This document shows positions 25,001 to 33,960 of a DNA stretch of 33,960 nucleotides, piece after piece. The stretch is from Alistipes sp. GTDB lineage: Bacteria > Bacteroidota > Bacteroidia > Bacteroidales > Rikenellaceae. The translations under genes and the position numbers were made by a program. The number at the start of each line of letters is the position of its first letter. The first letter of the stretch is position 1. The stretch is from the NCBI GenBank assembly GCA_021202985.1, contig JAJQCA010000022.1:1-33960 (forward strand). The letters run 5' to 3'. Under the pieces are notes generated by a model that worked only from the letters and a program-made list of their open reading frames with translations, ran no database searches and had not been told where the DNA came from.

Positions 25001-27083
25001 TCTCGACAAGGCTTCCCAGTATGGCGAACGCCATGTAGGGATTCACCGCGCTGGCCCCGTAACCGAACAACAGGGCGATGTGCATAATCTCGCGGGCCTC
25101 GCCCGTCTCCACGATTAGAGCTATCTGCGAACGTTTACGTTTCTTTATCAGGTGGTGGTGAACCGCCGAGAGGGCAAGCAGCGAAGGTATAGGTGCGTTG
25201 TGTGCGCCCACACCGCGGTCGGTGAGGATAACGTAGTTGCACCCGTCGTCGACGGCCGCTTCCGCTTCGAGGCACATTTTCACCACTCCCTCCTCCAGCG
25301 CCCGGCCACCGCCGGCCGGACTGTACGTCATTTGTACGTCGTGCGTGCGGAAACCCTTGTAACGCAGGTTGCGCAGTATGTCTATGGCCCGGTTCGTGAG
25401 CACGGGGCTGGTGAGCTTCACAACTTTGCACATCTGCGGGGAGGGTTGGAGGGCGTTGCCGTCCACCGCACCGATATAGCTGGCGATGGACATCACCAGG
25501 TCCTCCCTCAGCGGGTCGATGGGCGGGTTGGTGACCTGCGCGAATTTCTGCCGGAAATAGTTGAACAGCCTTTGGGGCTCGCGCGACAGGATGGCCAGCG
25601 GAGTATCGTTGCCCATCGAGTAGAGCGGTTCGGCGCCGTCGGATCCCATAGGTTTGAGGATACGGTCCACGTCCTCTTTCGTGTAGCCGAACGTACGGAG
25701 CAGCGGCAGGTAGTTGTCCACCTTCCAGGGCACCTTGCGCCCGGAGGTCACATCGTCGATTACGATACGGTTTTTCTCAAGCCATTCGCGGTAGGGATGC
25801 CCCCCCTCGAGCGAGCGTTTGATCTCCTCGTCGAACAGTATGCGCCCTTCCTGCGTATCCACCATCAGCATCTTACCGGGCCGCAGCCGGCCCTTCTCGC
25901 GTATCTGGGATGCAGGTATATCCGTTACCCCCGTCTCCGAGGCTATTATCATTGTGCCCCGGTCGGCGATTAGATACCGCGCAGGGCGAAGGCCGTTGCG
26001 GTCGAGCATCCCCCCCGCGTAGCGGCCGTCGGAGAAGAGGATGGCCGCCGGACCGTCCCACGGTTCCATCCAGATACTGTGGTACTCGTAAAAGCCTTTG
26101 AGGTTTTCCGATATGGGGTTACGGTCGTTGTAACTTTCCGGCACGAGCATCGCCAGCGCATGGGGCAGGCTCATGCCGCTCATTACGAAAAATTCAATCA
26201 CATTGTCCAGCGACGCGCTGTCGCTCATCCCGGGCTGTACTATGGGGCTGATGTCGGCCATATCGCCGAGCCCTTCGGGGTGTAGAACGCTCTCGCGGGT
26301 CTGCATCCACGAACGGTTGCCCTGTATGGTGTTTATTTCGCCGTTGTGCCCTATCAGGCGGAACGGTTGGGCAAGGTCCCACGTAGGGAACGTATTGGTG
26401 CTGAACCGCGAGTGGACCAGCGCTATACCGCTGGTAAAGTAAGGATTCAGCAGGTCGGTATAATAGTAGCGCAGCTGCTGCGACGAGAGCATCCCCTTGT
26501 AGATGAGGTTACTTGCCGACAGGCTCACGACGTAACAGCACCGCGGCTCGTCCGGATAGGCCCGGGCCACGGCCGACTCGGTTCTTTTACGAATCATATA
26601 GAGTTTTCTCTGCAGGTCGCCCAGGCCGTGGGGATCGGTGATGAACACCTGTTTAATGGCCGGCTCGGTCTCGCGGGCCGTCTCGCCGAGGATGTCGCTG
26701 TTCACCGGAACGTCCCGCACATGCATTAGCGACAGGCCTTCGGCCTCGACCATGCTCCTGATTATGTTCAGGCAGGCGGTGCTCCGCACCTCGTCGCGCG
26801 GCAAGAATACAAGCCCGGTGCCGTAACGTCCCTTCTCCGGGACGGGAATGCCTTGCAGCAGGATAAACTCGTGCGGTATCTGCACCATCATCCCGGCGCC
26901 GTCTCCCGTCTTGTTGTCGGCGCCCTCCGCTCCGCGGTGGCGCATATTCTCGAGTACGCGCAGGCCGGTCTCTATTATATCGTGGCTTTTGGTTCCCTCT
27001 ATATTTATCACAAGGCCCACACCGCATGCGTCGTGTTCGTTCTGCGGATCGTAAAGTCCCTGCTTGCCGGGTTGTATACTCAT
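22011..27083 (-). CDS. gltB: Glutamate synthase large subunit with two disordered insertions
   Basis: GltB transfers the amide of glutamine to 2-oxoglutarate to give glutamate. The order of domains is complete. A class II glutaminase begins at Cys20, which follows a short propeptide (HDACGVG). A central domain is followed by the FMN synthase domain with a 3Fe-4S motif (Cys1248, Cys1254, Cys1259 in CMMVRRCHLNTCP), and by the C-terminal glutamine-rich beta-helix (GLSGGRVI, YGATSGEVYING, MTGGVTVILG). The length of 1690 residues exceeds the usual 1500 or so because of two low-complexity stretches: about 783-920 (Ala/Gly/Ser/Thr-rich, bases 24324-24737) and about 1321-1388 (bases 22920-23123). Both are in frame and fall between folded domains. 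The small subunit gltD is not next to it. Confidence 0.95.
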   Translation of the reverse strand: MSIQPGKQGLYDPQNEHDACGVGLVINIEGTKSHDIIETGLRVLENMRHRGAEGADNKTGDGAGMMVQIPHEFILLQGIPVPEKGRYGTGLVFLPRDEVRSTACLNIIRSMVEAEGLSLMHVRDVPVNSDILGETARETEPAIKQVFITDPHGLGDLQRKLYMIRKRTESAVARAYPDEPRCCYVVSLSASNLIYKGMLSSQQLRYYYTDLLNPYFTSGIALVHSRFSTNTFPTWDLAQPFRLIGHNGEINTIQGNRSWMQTRESVLHPEGLGDMADISPIVQPGMSDSASLDNVIEFFVMSGMSLPHALAMLVPESYNDRNPISENLKGFYEYHSIWMEPWDGPAAILFSDGRYAGGMLDRNGLRPARYLIADRGTMIIASETGVTDIPASQIREKGRLRPGKMLMVDTQEGRILFDEEIKRSLEGGHPYREWLEKNRIVIDDVTSGRKVPWKVDNYLPLLRTFGYTKEDVDRILKPMGSDGAEPLYSMGNDTPLAILSREPQRLFNYFRQKFAQVTNPPIDPLREDLVMSIASYIGAVDGNALQPSPQMCKVVKLTSPVLTNRAIDILRNLRYKGFRTHDVQMTYSPAGGGRALEEGVVKMCLEAEAAVDDGCNYVILTDRGVGAHNAPIPSLLALSAVHHHLIKKRKRSQIALIVETGEAREIMHIALLFGYGASAVNPYMAFAILGSLVEKHEIYLDYQTAEKNYVKAVNKGMLKIMSKMGISTIRSYRGAKLFDAVGLSRELVGRFFEGTASPIGGAGLEEIAAEAAAAHRAGFPQAGNMISPSAVGMDTVSESENTPEAKSRGQEGRSIAAGAGNRAKTVVSGDTCEADGKTSPDGSPDGSCNVNARKAAGCTEGGEPAGNTAGTTRSSKSAGAARAADSAAKPTTTAAGDEAAAVRLSGQTAGRTTDAGNESDLDNLGIYGYRRGGEKHAWSPEAIKKLQAATRSGDYAKYREFATIVEGGEQPAFIRDLFELPSSPIDISEVEPAENILRRFSSGAMSFGSISGEAHEAIALAMNAVGGRSNTGEGGEPERETDSLDGISNRSAVKQVASGRFGVTARYLTDADEIQIKVAQGAKPGEGGQLPGYKVDELIARTRHSVPGITLISPPPHHDIYSIEDLAQLIFDLKNANPKARISVKLVSESGVGTVAAGVAKAKADVILISGSEGGTGASPMSSVRHAGLPLEIGLAEAQQTLVLNNLRGSVVLQADGQFKTGRDIVISAMLGAEEFGFATSLLIVLGCMMVRRCHLNTCPVGVATQDPELRKRYKGNYKYLVNYLRFVAEDVREHLASMGLRSLDELVGRAELLRQRKIVTDITGKRDFGKRDHTGTEGFASAKTSEKTAPQNATDEVLALTGNTTDAGTDNTSDVPADTSPTGDIFLGKASSIDLSDLLHIPEGCAGHAVRKEGDGLHPLPAVMDRSITAMATPALEKGLPVMLDFEIRNTDRSVGAYLSGRVTEQTGGVGLADDTLKVSFHGSAGQSFASFLCRGITFTLRGDANDYLAKGLSGGRVIITPPEGTLFAPENNIIAGNTILYGATSGEVYINGQVGERFCVRNSGALAVAEGAGDHCCEYMTGGVTVILGRTGRNFAAGMSGGMAYVWDPDGEFDFYCNMEMVELSLIEDAIERNYLHGVVSRHYYHTGSPLAKRMLEDWDAYCAQFLKVIPIEYKAIMAARDNGAGKI
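24547..24569. repeat. Short tandem repeat inside the first gltB insertion
   Basis: CCATCCGGAGA occurs twice with a 12-base period (24547-24557, 24559-24569), encoding a repeated SPDG on the minus strand. It suggests that part of the disordered insertion grew by slippage. Confidence 0.6.
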
Positions 27084-27105
27084 CGTGACTTCGGATTTAA
27101 GAAAT

Positions 27106-27158
27106 GCCGCATACGGGATGGCACTACCCGTATGCGGCTGAATTATTTTAAAATAATT
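27106..27158 (-). promoter_or_regulatory. Leader hairpin and palindrome upstream of gltB
   Basis: A perfect 12-bp inverted repeat (GCCGCATACGGG at 27106-27117, its complement at 27127-27138, loop of 9) ends 23 nt before the gltB start. Just upstream of it in the transcript is an 18-bp perfect palindrome, AATTATTTTAAAATAATT (27141-27158). On the minus strand the hairpin is followed by only a weak U stretch (ATTTCTTAAA). It could be an attenuator, an RNA-stability element or a protein-binding site. Confidence 0.5.
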
Positions 27159-27214
27159 TTCAGGATATCGCCGCTCCGTCGCTGGTTGTCCGGGCGGCAG
27201 GCAAATGCCGGATA

Positions 27215-27222
27215 CAAATATA
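27215..27222 (-). promoter_or_regulatory. Candidate -7 element for gltB
   Basis: The minus strand reads TATATTTG, matching TAnnTTTG exactly, about 130 nt before the gltB start. A transcript from here would carry both the 18-bp palindrome and the leader hairpin. No -33 TTTG is seen at the right spacing. Confidence 0.4.
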
Positions 27223-27336
27223 CGGTTTTTTATTCTTGGATGTATATTGTGTAATGTGTGTGTTTAATATTTAACGTAAGATTATAATTTGTTACAGGGT
27301 AGGATGTGCAATCAATTCGTCGGAAAGAAGAAACTG

Positions 27337-27410
27337 AGACTAATTCCTCGTCGTTTCACTCCTCCGGATGACATTATAAATTATGTCATCCGGAGCGAAG
27401 TGAAGAGTCT
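27337..27410. repeat. REP-like inverted repeat pair
   Basis: Two inverted copies of an element starting ATGTCATCCGGAG face each other. One lies on the minus strand (27374 down to 27337) and one on the plus strand (27383-27410), with perfect 13-bp arms and an 8-base AT loop. The less conserved outer parts read as variants of GAGCGAAGTGAAGAGTCT, with GAGGAATTAGTCT ending the other copy. This closely resembles the dispersed 'TGTCATcCtGAGCG-aGCGAAGgATCT' intergenic element common in Bacteroidetes. Lying 58 nt past the glnN stop, it may also end or protect that transcript. Confidence 0.65.
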
Positions 27411-27468
27411 GTCTTTTACCGGTTACCCTACGCCGCTTTTGGCGGGTGGGATATTCGCCCGATAGCGA

Positions 27469-29658
<2,190 letters not shown>

Positions 29659-29850
29659 AATACGGTATTTTTGGTAGTTTGTAAGCGTTTAAAACATTTT
29701 ACCTTTCGGCCTCCGTACGCCTTTCCGGCGTGATTTCCGACGGCCGTGATATTCCGTCTTCGGCGGGAATTTTTTTCCGGGGTTCGGCCCCCGTGTGTCT
29801 GCCCGGTTCCGGCGGCGGTGCCGCCTTGCGGACCGCACAGCCCCGGAGGG

Positions 29851-30885
29851 CTACTTGAGGTAGATATTGTTAGCCGCGCACTGCGCCACCATCTCCTCGG
29901 GCCACAGGCTCGCCTGTACCTCACCTATATGGGCGCAGCGGAGCAGGAACATACAGAGCCTCGACTGGCCGATACCGCCACCGATGGAGAGCGGTATCTT
30001 ATCCTCGATAACCTGCCTGTGGAAGAAAAGGTCGGCGCGGTCCGGGCATCCTTCCAGCTCCAACTGGCGCAGCATCGCGTCGCGGTCCACACGGATTCCC
30101 ATACTCGATATCTCGTAAGCGCTCTCCAGGACGGGGTTCCATACTATTATATCGCCGTTCAGGCCCTTGTAACCTTTTTCGGTCACCGTCGTCCAGTCAT
30201 CGTAGTCCGGTGCGCGGCCGTCGTGCTTCCGGCCGTCGCCAAGCAAGCCTCCGATGCCTATCACAAAGGTGGCCCCGTATTTTTTTGCCGCCTCGGTCTC
30301 TCTCTCGCGGGGCGCGAGGTGGGGGTACTGCTCCAGAAGCTGCTCGCTGTGGACGAACGTTATCTCCTCCGGCAGGACCGGGGTGATATGGCTATACATT
30401 TCGTACACCGTCCGTTCGGTCTCTTTAAGGGCGCCGTATATTTTGCGGACTATGCTTTTCAGGAAGTCGAGCGTGCGCTGCTCCCGGGTGATGGACCGTT
30501 CCCAGTCCCACTGGTCCACATAGAGCGAGTGGATGTTATCCAGCTCTTCGTCGGCGCGCACGGCGTTCATGTCCGTATAAAGGCCGAATCCGGGCGGTAT
30601 TTTATAGGCTCCCAGTTTAAGCCTTTTCCATTTGGCCAGCGAATGGACGATCTCTGCCGTACGGCCTCCCATATCCGGCACGGGGAAAGATACGGGTCGT
30701 TCGGTGCCGTTCAGGTCGTCGTTTATGCCCGTACCGGCAAGTACGAACAGTGGCGCGGTTACGCGTCGCAGGTCGAGCTCCTCGGCCAGCGTTTTAGGAA
30801 ATTGTTGTTTCAGGAAACGGATGGCCTGTTCCATCATTTCGGGCATCAGAGTTGCCCGGTATTGGTGCGGTATATAAAGTTGCAT
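29851..30885 (-). CDS. asnA: Aspartate-ammonia ligase (ammonia-dependent asparagine synthetase)
   Basis: AsnA makes asparagine from aspartate, free ammonia and ATP, and is related in fold to class II aminoacyl-tRNA synthetases. The 344-residue product is of family length. It shows the characteristic SLYVDQWDWE, PVSFPVPDMGGRTAEIVHSLAKWKR near the N terminus, and the C-terminal class II-like motif SIGGGIGQSRLCMFLL. Because it uses ammonia rather than glutamine, its place beside amtB, a P-II gene and glnN is logical: it is an alternative ammonium sink. A small hairpin (GTCCTT at 30901-30906, AAGGAC at 30913-30918) lies 15 nt before the start. Confidence 0.95.
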   Translation of the reverse strand: MQLYIPHQYRATLMPEMMEQAIRFLKQQFPKTLAEELDLRRVTAPLFVLAGTGINDDLNGTERPVSFPVPDMGGRTAEIVHSLAKWKRLKLGAYKIPPGFGLYTDMNAVRADEELDNIHSLYVDQWDWERSITREQRTLDFLKSIVRKIYGALKETERTVYEMYSHITPVLPEEITFVHSEQLLEQYPHLAPRERETEAAKKYGATFVIGIGGLLGDGRKHDGRAPDYDDWTTVTEKGYKGLNGDIIVWNPVLESAYEISSMGIRVDRDAMLRQLELEGCPDRADLFFHRQVIEDKIPLSIGGGIGQSRLCMFLLRCAHIGEVQASLWPEEMVAQCAANNIYLK

Positions 30886-31221
30886 TTTTTAGTTTTTAGT
30901 GTCCTTTTTTCTAAGGACGAATATTTAACTTTTGTCGTCTCACGTCTGTCAAGGTTGATGTCCGGTTTTCCGGCCCTCGGGGCCGCAGGACTCGTGGAGA
31001 ACCTGCGGCCGCCTCAGGTCGGGGCGCCCCGCCGAAGTCACTTCCGTTTTACCCGGGCGCCTTTTTCATTGCTAAACTAAAACTAACCTGAACCTGAATT
31101 AATAACCGATTAACAAACCTGATTTTAGAACTATGCAGTGTGAAGCGACTTCTTTGTGTAATCCGGACTTTGTCCGGTAGCGGCTCCTCCGAGAAACCAC
31201 CCTCTGCCATTCGGGGGGCGG
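30886..31221. other. Gap between amtB and asnA with overlapping hairpins
   Basis: No gene is seen in these 336 bases. Several GC-rich inverted repeats occur: CCGG-TTTT-CCGG (30962-30973), CGGCCC-TCG-GGGCCG (30971-30985), GGCCGCAGG with its complement (30981-30989, 31002-31010), the palindrome GGGGCGCCCC (31021-31030), and CCGGAC-TTT-GTCCGG (31163-31177) nearer amtB. The first three overlap, so they cannot all form at once. None has a U tract on the minus strand. Confidence 0.55.
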
Positions 31222-32532
31222 TTAATTGTATGCGGTTTCGCCGTGTTCGTAGATATCGAGGCCTTCCTCTTCCACCCGCCTGTCGACGCGAAGGCCGAAG
31301 GTTTTCTTTATCGCCCAGAACATCCCGAAGCCCAGTGCCAGCGCCCATGCCATCGTAGCGAACGCCCCGAGGGCCTGTATGCCGAGGAACGCGCCGCCGC
31401 CGCCGTAGAACAGGCCGCCATCTACGGCGAAGAGTCCCGTGAGGATAGTGCCGAGGGTTCCGCAAACGCCGTGCACCGCTATGGCGCCAACCGGGTCGTC
31501 CACCCTCATCACACGGTCGATGAACGATACCGCGTAGACCATTACCACCCCGCTGATAAGCCCTATCAGGGCCGCCCCTGCGGGCGATACCATGTCGCAC
31601 CCGGCGGTAATGCCTACCAACCCTGCCAGCACACCGTTGAGGGCAAGGCTAAGGGTGGGTTTGCCGTAGCGCAGCCATGCGATGGCAAGTGCGCCCAATG
31701 CTCCTGCCGCGGCGGCGAGGTTGGTGGTAAGGAAGACGTTCGAAATAGCCTGGGCGTTTTCCCGACCGCTGGCGGCCAACTGGCTCGCCGGGTTGAACCC
31801 GAACCAGCCGAGCCAAAGCAGGAACACACCCATACATGCGATGGTGAGACTATGGCCCGGTATAGCGTAAACCTGACCTTTGCGGTACTTGCCGATGCGC
31901 GGACCAACCAGGGCCGCACCCGCAAGGGCTATCCAACCGCCCACGGAATGCACGACGGCGCTTCCGGCGAAGTCATGGAAGCCCAGTTCTTCGAGCCAGC
32001 CGCCGCCCCATGTCCAGTGGGCCGAGACAGGATATACCAGAGCCGATATAATTACGCAGTAGACGAGGTAAGCGTGGAACTTGGTCCTTTCGGCTACTGC
32101 TCCCGAAACGATGGTAGCCGCCGTGGCGCAGAACATGGTCTGGAATACCAGAAAGGCCGTAATGGGAATGTCCCCGTCCCACGGTATTGCGTCCAGCGCG
32201 GCGGGCTTGCCGATAAATCCGCCTATGTCGGTGCCGAACAGGATACCGAAACCTATAAGCCAGAAGAGTATGGAACCTGTGCTTATGTCGATGAGGTTCT
32301 TCATAAGGATGTTGGCGGTATTTTTACACCGGGCGAAACCCGATTCCACCATCGAGAATCCCAACTGCATTAAAAAGACCAGCATTGCGCCCAGTAGTAC
32401 CCACACTGTATCGAGCGACGCCGCGACGTCCATAATGCTCGTAATTATCTCGGTCGACGCCCCGGCCGCGCTCTCCAGGAAGCTGTCTGCCGCAGGTGTA
32501 ATGTCTGTATCTGCCAAGTATAGTATTTTCAT
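31222..32532 (-). CDS. amtB: Ammonium transporter (Amt/MEP/Rh family)
   Basis: AmtB moves ammonium across the inner membrane. The 436-residue product has about eleven hydrophobic segments and the family's pore residues: Phe134 in FQTMFCATAATIVSGAVAERTKF, Trp173/175 in AHWTWGGGWL, the twin histidines His195 (AGSAVVHSVGGW) and His354 (GAIAVHGVCGT), and Phe245 in WFGFNP. The cytoplasmic tail (about 408-436) is the usual contact for a P-II protein, whose gene lies 42 nt upstream. The N terminus carries an extra 35 or so residues with no obvious signal peptide before the first pore helix. The start used is the first ATG of the frame. Confidence 0.95.
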   Translation of the reverse strand: MKILYLADTDITPAADSFLESAAGASTEIITSIMDVAASLDTVWVLLGAMLVFLMQLGFSMVESGFARCKNTANILMKNLIDISTGSILFWLIGFGILFGTDIGGFIGKPAALDAIPWDGDIPITAFLVFQTMFCATAATIVSGAVAERTKFHAYLVYCVIISALVYPVSAHWTWGGGWLEELGFHDFAGSAVVHSVGGWIALAGAALVGPRIGKYRKGQVYAIPGHSLTIACMGVFLLWLGWFGFNPASQLAASGRENAQAISNVFLTTNLAAAAGALGALAIAWLRYGKPTLSLALNGVLAGLVGITAGCDMVSPAGAALIGLISGVVMVYAVSFIDRVMRVDDPVGAIAVHGVCGTLGTILTGLFAVDGGLFYGGGGAFLGIQALGAFATMAWALALGFGMFWAIKKTFGLRVDRRVEEEGLDIYEHGETAYN

Positions 32533-32574
32533 TTTTTTCGATTTAAACGTTAAACCTTTTTAACCTTACGTGCG

Positions 32575-32934
32575 TTAAACCGTGGGTTTGTCTTCCGTAT
32601 AGAGGGTCTTGTCGCCTTTCTCGCCGGTCCGGATGCTGTAAGATTCCGCGACCTCCGAGACGAAAATCCTCCCGTCACCCACCTCGCCCGTGCGTGCCGA
32701 GTCGAGGATTGCCTTAATGGTTTTCTCCGCGTTACGCGTCCTTACGACTATGGTGAGCATCAGCCGCTCTATAATGTCGGTATTGTATGTAACCCCGCGG
32801 TATATCCTCTCCTTACGAGCCTTCCCCACACCGCGCACGTCGGTGTATGAGAACCATTCGATATCGGCTTCGAGCAGAGCCTCTTTAACCTCTTCGAATT
32901 TTGTACGCCTGATTATGGCTTCTATCTTTTTCAT
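32575..32934 (-). CDS. glnB: Nitrogen regulatory protein P-II
   Basis: P-II proteins bind ATP/ADP and 2-oxoglutarate and control AmtB and other nitrogen proteins. The 119-residue product begins MKKIEAIIRRTKFEEVKEAL. The T-loop RGVTYNTD contains Tyr50, equivalent to the uridylylated Tyr51 of enterobacteria. It also has the B-loop TGEVGDGRIFV and the C-loop SIRTGEKGDKT. The T-loop arm (KARKERIYRGVTYNTDIIE) differs from GlnB/GlnK of Proteobacteria. Its position directly before amtB (42 nt) is the classic glnK-amtB arrangement, so its main partner is probably that channel. Whether it is called GlnB or GlnK is a matter of convention. Confidence 0.93.
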   Translation of the reverse strand: MKKIEAIIRRTKFEEVKEALLEADIEWFSYTDVRGVGKARKERIYRGVTYNTDIIERLMLTIVVRTRNAEKTIKAILDSARTGEVGDGRIFVSEVAESYSIRTGEKGDKTLYTEDKPTV

Positions 32935-32952
32935 CTTTATACCTTTTTATAA

Positions 32953-33678
32953 TTAGAACGTTATGCCTGCCACGAGGTACGCATTGTCGGTTGCCGGTGA
33001 GGCTATCGCCTTCAGGAACACGCCGAGCGAGAATGCCGGGTTGAACCGTATCTCCTTGCGGGCTTCGAGCGCTATCTGCGAGACACGGAACCCGTTCTTC
33101 TCGTCCAGCCACGCCGGGGCCTGCCACGGGGCGAAGCCTGCCGAGGCGGTGAAGTCGAACGAACCGATACTGAAGTCGTAACCCGCTTCTATATAGGAGG
33201 AGTATTTACGCTTGCCCCTGCTGTTCTTGTCCTGCTCGCCGGCAAAGAAAGTATTCCAGCCGAGCGTAAGCGGGAAGTCGTCGCCGAAATAGTATTCTAC
33301 GGTGCCTTCGAACAGGTGGCTGTCGGTGTAGTGTTTGTAGAACGGCATGCCCTCGCCGTCCCACCAGTAGTCCGTCACGGCCAGCGTAAGACCCCCTATA
33401 CCATAACCGATGCTCACGTCCAGCTCCTTGAAGTTGTCGTTGAATGTGGTGGAGCCCCACGCTTCGAGAAAAAATCCGCCTACCTCCATTCCAAGCGTAG
33501 GCTGGATACTCGCGCCGGACTGGTTGACCCCGCGCCATACGTATTTACTGACGAGGTCCGCGCCGGCAACTACTTTGAACCTGCCCGATTCGGACATGTA
33601 CGGCTCGTAGGCGATTGCGGTAAAGGATGTTGAGCAGATGGCCGCCGTGAGGACGGCAGCAAATATTATCGTTTTCAT
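32953..33678 (-). CDS. TorF-like outer-membrane porin
   Basis: The 241-residue product has a clear signal peptide (MKTIIFAAVLTAAICSTSFTAIA, with cleavage likely after AIA). A beta-barrel follows that begins with the TorF-family segment SKYVWRGVNQSGASIQPTLGME and ends with alternating strands and a terminal Phe (VAGITF), as expected for an outer-membrane protein. Such putative porins are often found beside P-II/amtB genes. An in-frame ATG at 33783 would add 35 polar residues before the signal peptide and is unlikely. It is the first gene of the nitrogen cluster, 18 nt before glnB. It may admit ammonium or small nitrogen compounds, but the substrate is inferred from context only. Confidence 0.8.
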   Translation of the reverse strand: MKTIIFAAVLTAAICSTSFTAIAYEPYMSESGRFKVVAGADLVSKYVWRGVNQSGASIQPTLGMEVGGFFLEAWGSTTFNDNFKELDVSIGYGIGGLTLAVTDYWWDGEGMPFYKHYTDSHLFEGTVEYYFGDDFPLTLGWNTFFAGEQDKNSRGKRKYSSYIEAGYDFSIGSFDFTASAGFAPWQAPAWLDEKNGFRVSQIALEARKEIRFNPAFSLGVFLKAIASPATDNAYLVAGITF

Positions 33679-33925
33679 TACCTGACTTGTTAAGTTAACC
33701 TGAGTTGATAAGTGTTCGGATGTCCAGTCTCCGGGCCCGGCGGGTTTCGGAATGGAATGTTTGCCCTTGCTGTTGCCCTTCACGGAGACGTTCTCCGCCG
33801 TGCCGGTTCGTTATAGTCGCTGTCGGACTTGCTCTCTAATCCCCTGTCGGGGATTTCCGGCGCTCGTGTAGTAAGATTTGTAAAATAAAGGTCTCATTTT
33901 CCTGACTAACCGTTTGATTTCTCTG
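33679..33925 (-). promoter_or_regulatory. Structured 5' leader of the nitrogen cluster
   Basis: About 240 bases separate the promoter from the porin start. They contain a perfect 7-bp hairpin, AATCCCC-TGTC-GGGGATT (33838-33855), an imperfect hairpin around GGAGA-CGT-TCTCC (about 33781-33802) and the palindrome CCGGGCCCGG (33731-33740). No credible gene is present. A regulatory leader RNA is possible; I do not recognise a known riboswitch class. Confidence 0.4.
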
Positions 33926-33957
33926 CAAACATATAAATATTTATTTCTACCCCCAAA
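33926..33957 (-). promoter_or_regulatory. Promoter of the nitrogen-assimilation cluster
   Basis: On the minus strand TTTG (33957-33954) is followed after 20 bases by TATGTTTG (33933-33926). Both boxes and the spacing match the Bacteroidetes primary-sigma consensus TTTG-N19-20-TAnnTTTG. Transcription would start near 33920. It is the only site in the window where I find both boxes intact. Confidence 0.65.
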
Positions 33958-33960
33958 TAT

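Larger units (their letters stand above)
27084..27468. other. Gap between glnN and gltB
   Basis: These 385 bases carry no gene. From right to left they hold a REP-like inverted pair (27337-27410), a candidate -7 box (27215-27222), an 18-bp palindrome and a leader hairpin. The arrangement suggests that gltB has its own promoter and that read-through from glnN is reduced. Confidence 0.6.

Noticed and set aside
29760-29805. GC-rich hairpin between asnA and glnN near a T7 run
   Set aside because: The T run lies on the plus strand before the stem; on the transcribed minus strand the stem is followed by A, not U, so it is not an intrinsic terminator.
29746-32373. Long plus-strand open frames opposite asnA and amtB
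   Set aside because: They mirror strongly conserved minus-strand genes with all catalytic residues and show no family features of their own.
33679-33783. N-terminal extension of the porin from an earlier ATG
   Set aside because: It would put 35 polar residues before a normal signal peptide, which would prevent export.

Overview
The window looks like a chromosomal stretch from a member of the Bacteroidota, most likely the order Bacteroidales (a Rikenellaceae/Alistipes-like organism is possible, but the genus is not settled by this sequence). The reasons are: type V (FimA/Mfa-type) fimbrillin lipoproteins, a type III glutamine synthetase, a Bacteroidetes-style ParE/ParC pair, promoters of the form TTTG-N20-TAnnTTTG, and starts without Shine-Dalgarno sequences. 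There are no transposases, integrases, tRNAs, rRNAs or CRISPR arrays.

Layout. (1) 90-8207 is housekeeping: fabD on the minus strand with a clear intrinsic terminator, then on the plus strand a PlsC-type acyltransferase, the topoisomerase IV pair parE-parC, and shikimate kinase aroK. (2) 8208-8983 has no gene. It starts with a strikingly C-rich, G-poor stretch just after aroK, which looks like a Rho-dependent terminator, and ends in a leader with three CGGTCCGG copies and a short palindrome. (3) 8984-21180 is a seven-gene plus-strand locus for a type V pilus: a FimB/Mfa2-like anchor lipoprotein, a 1266-residue protein made of five successive fimbrillin-like modules, a single-unit fimbrillin, two fimbrillin-beta-helix (GLUG) adhesin-like proteins, a fimbrillin with only a remnant of such a helix, and a last fimbrillin. 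It closes with a perfect 19-bp bidirectional terminator. (4) 21267-21908 (minus) encodes a uracil-DNA glycosylase superfamily protein. (5) 22011-33678 (minus) is a nitrogen-assimilation cluster read from right to left: outer-membrane TorF-like porin, P-II protein, AmtB, AsnA, type III glutamine synthetase, and the large subunit of glutamate synthase (gltB).

How the genes work together. The fimbrial genes would build a surface fibre whose anchor, stalk and adhesive tip proteins are all lipoproteins exported to the cell surface. Six of the seven carry a Ser/Thr/Val-rich '[VST][ST]R' site 24-38 residues after the lipid cysteine, as expected for protease-triggered polymerisation. The nitrogen cluster would bring ammonium in (porin, AmtB), sense nitrogen status (P-II), and fix ammonia into asparagine, glutamine and glutamate. 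It begins at the best promoter in the window, followed by a structured leader of about 240 nt.

The most unusual items are the five-module 'pre-polymerised' fimbrillin, the disordered ParC tail ending in a perfect sliding-clamp-binding motif (QLDLF), two disordered insertions in GltB, a REP-like inverted pair between glnN and gltB, and the putative rut region after aroK.
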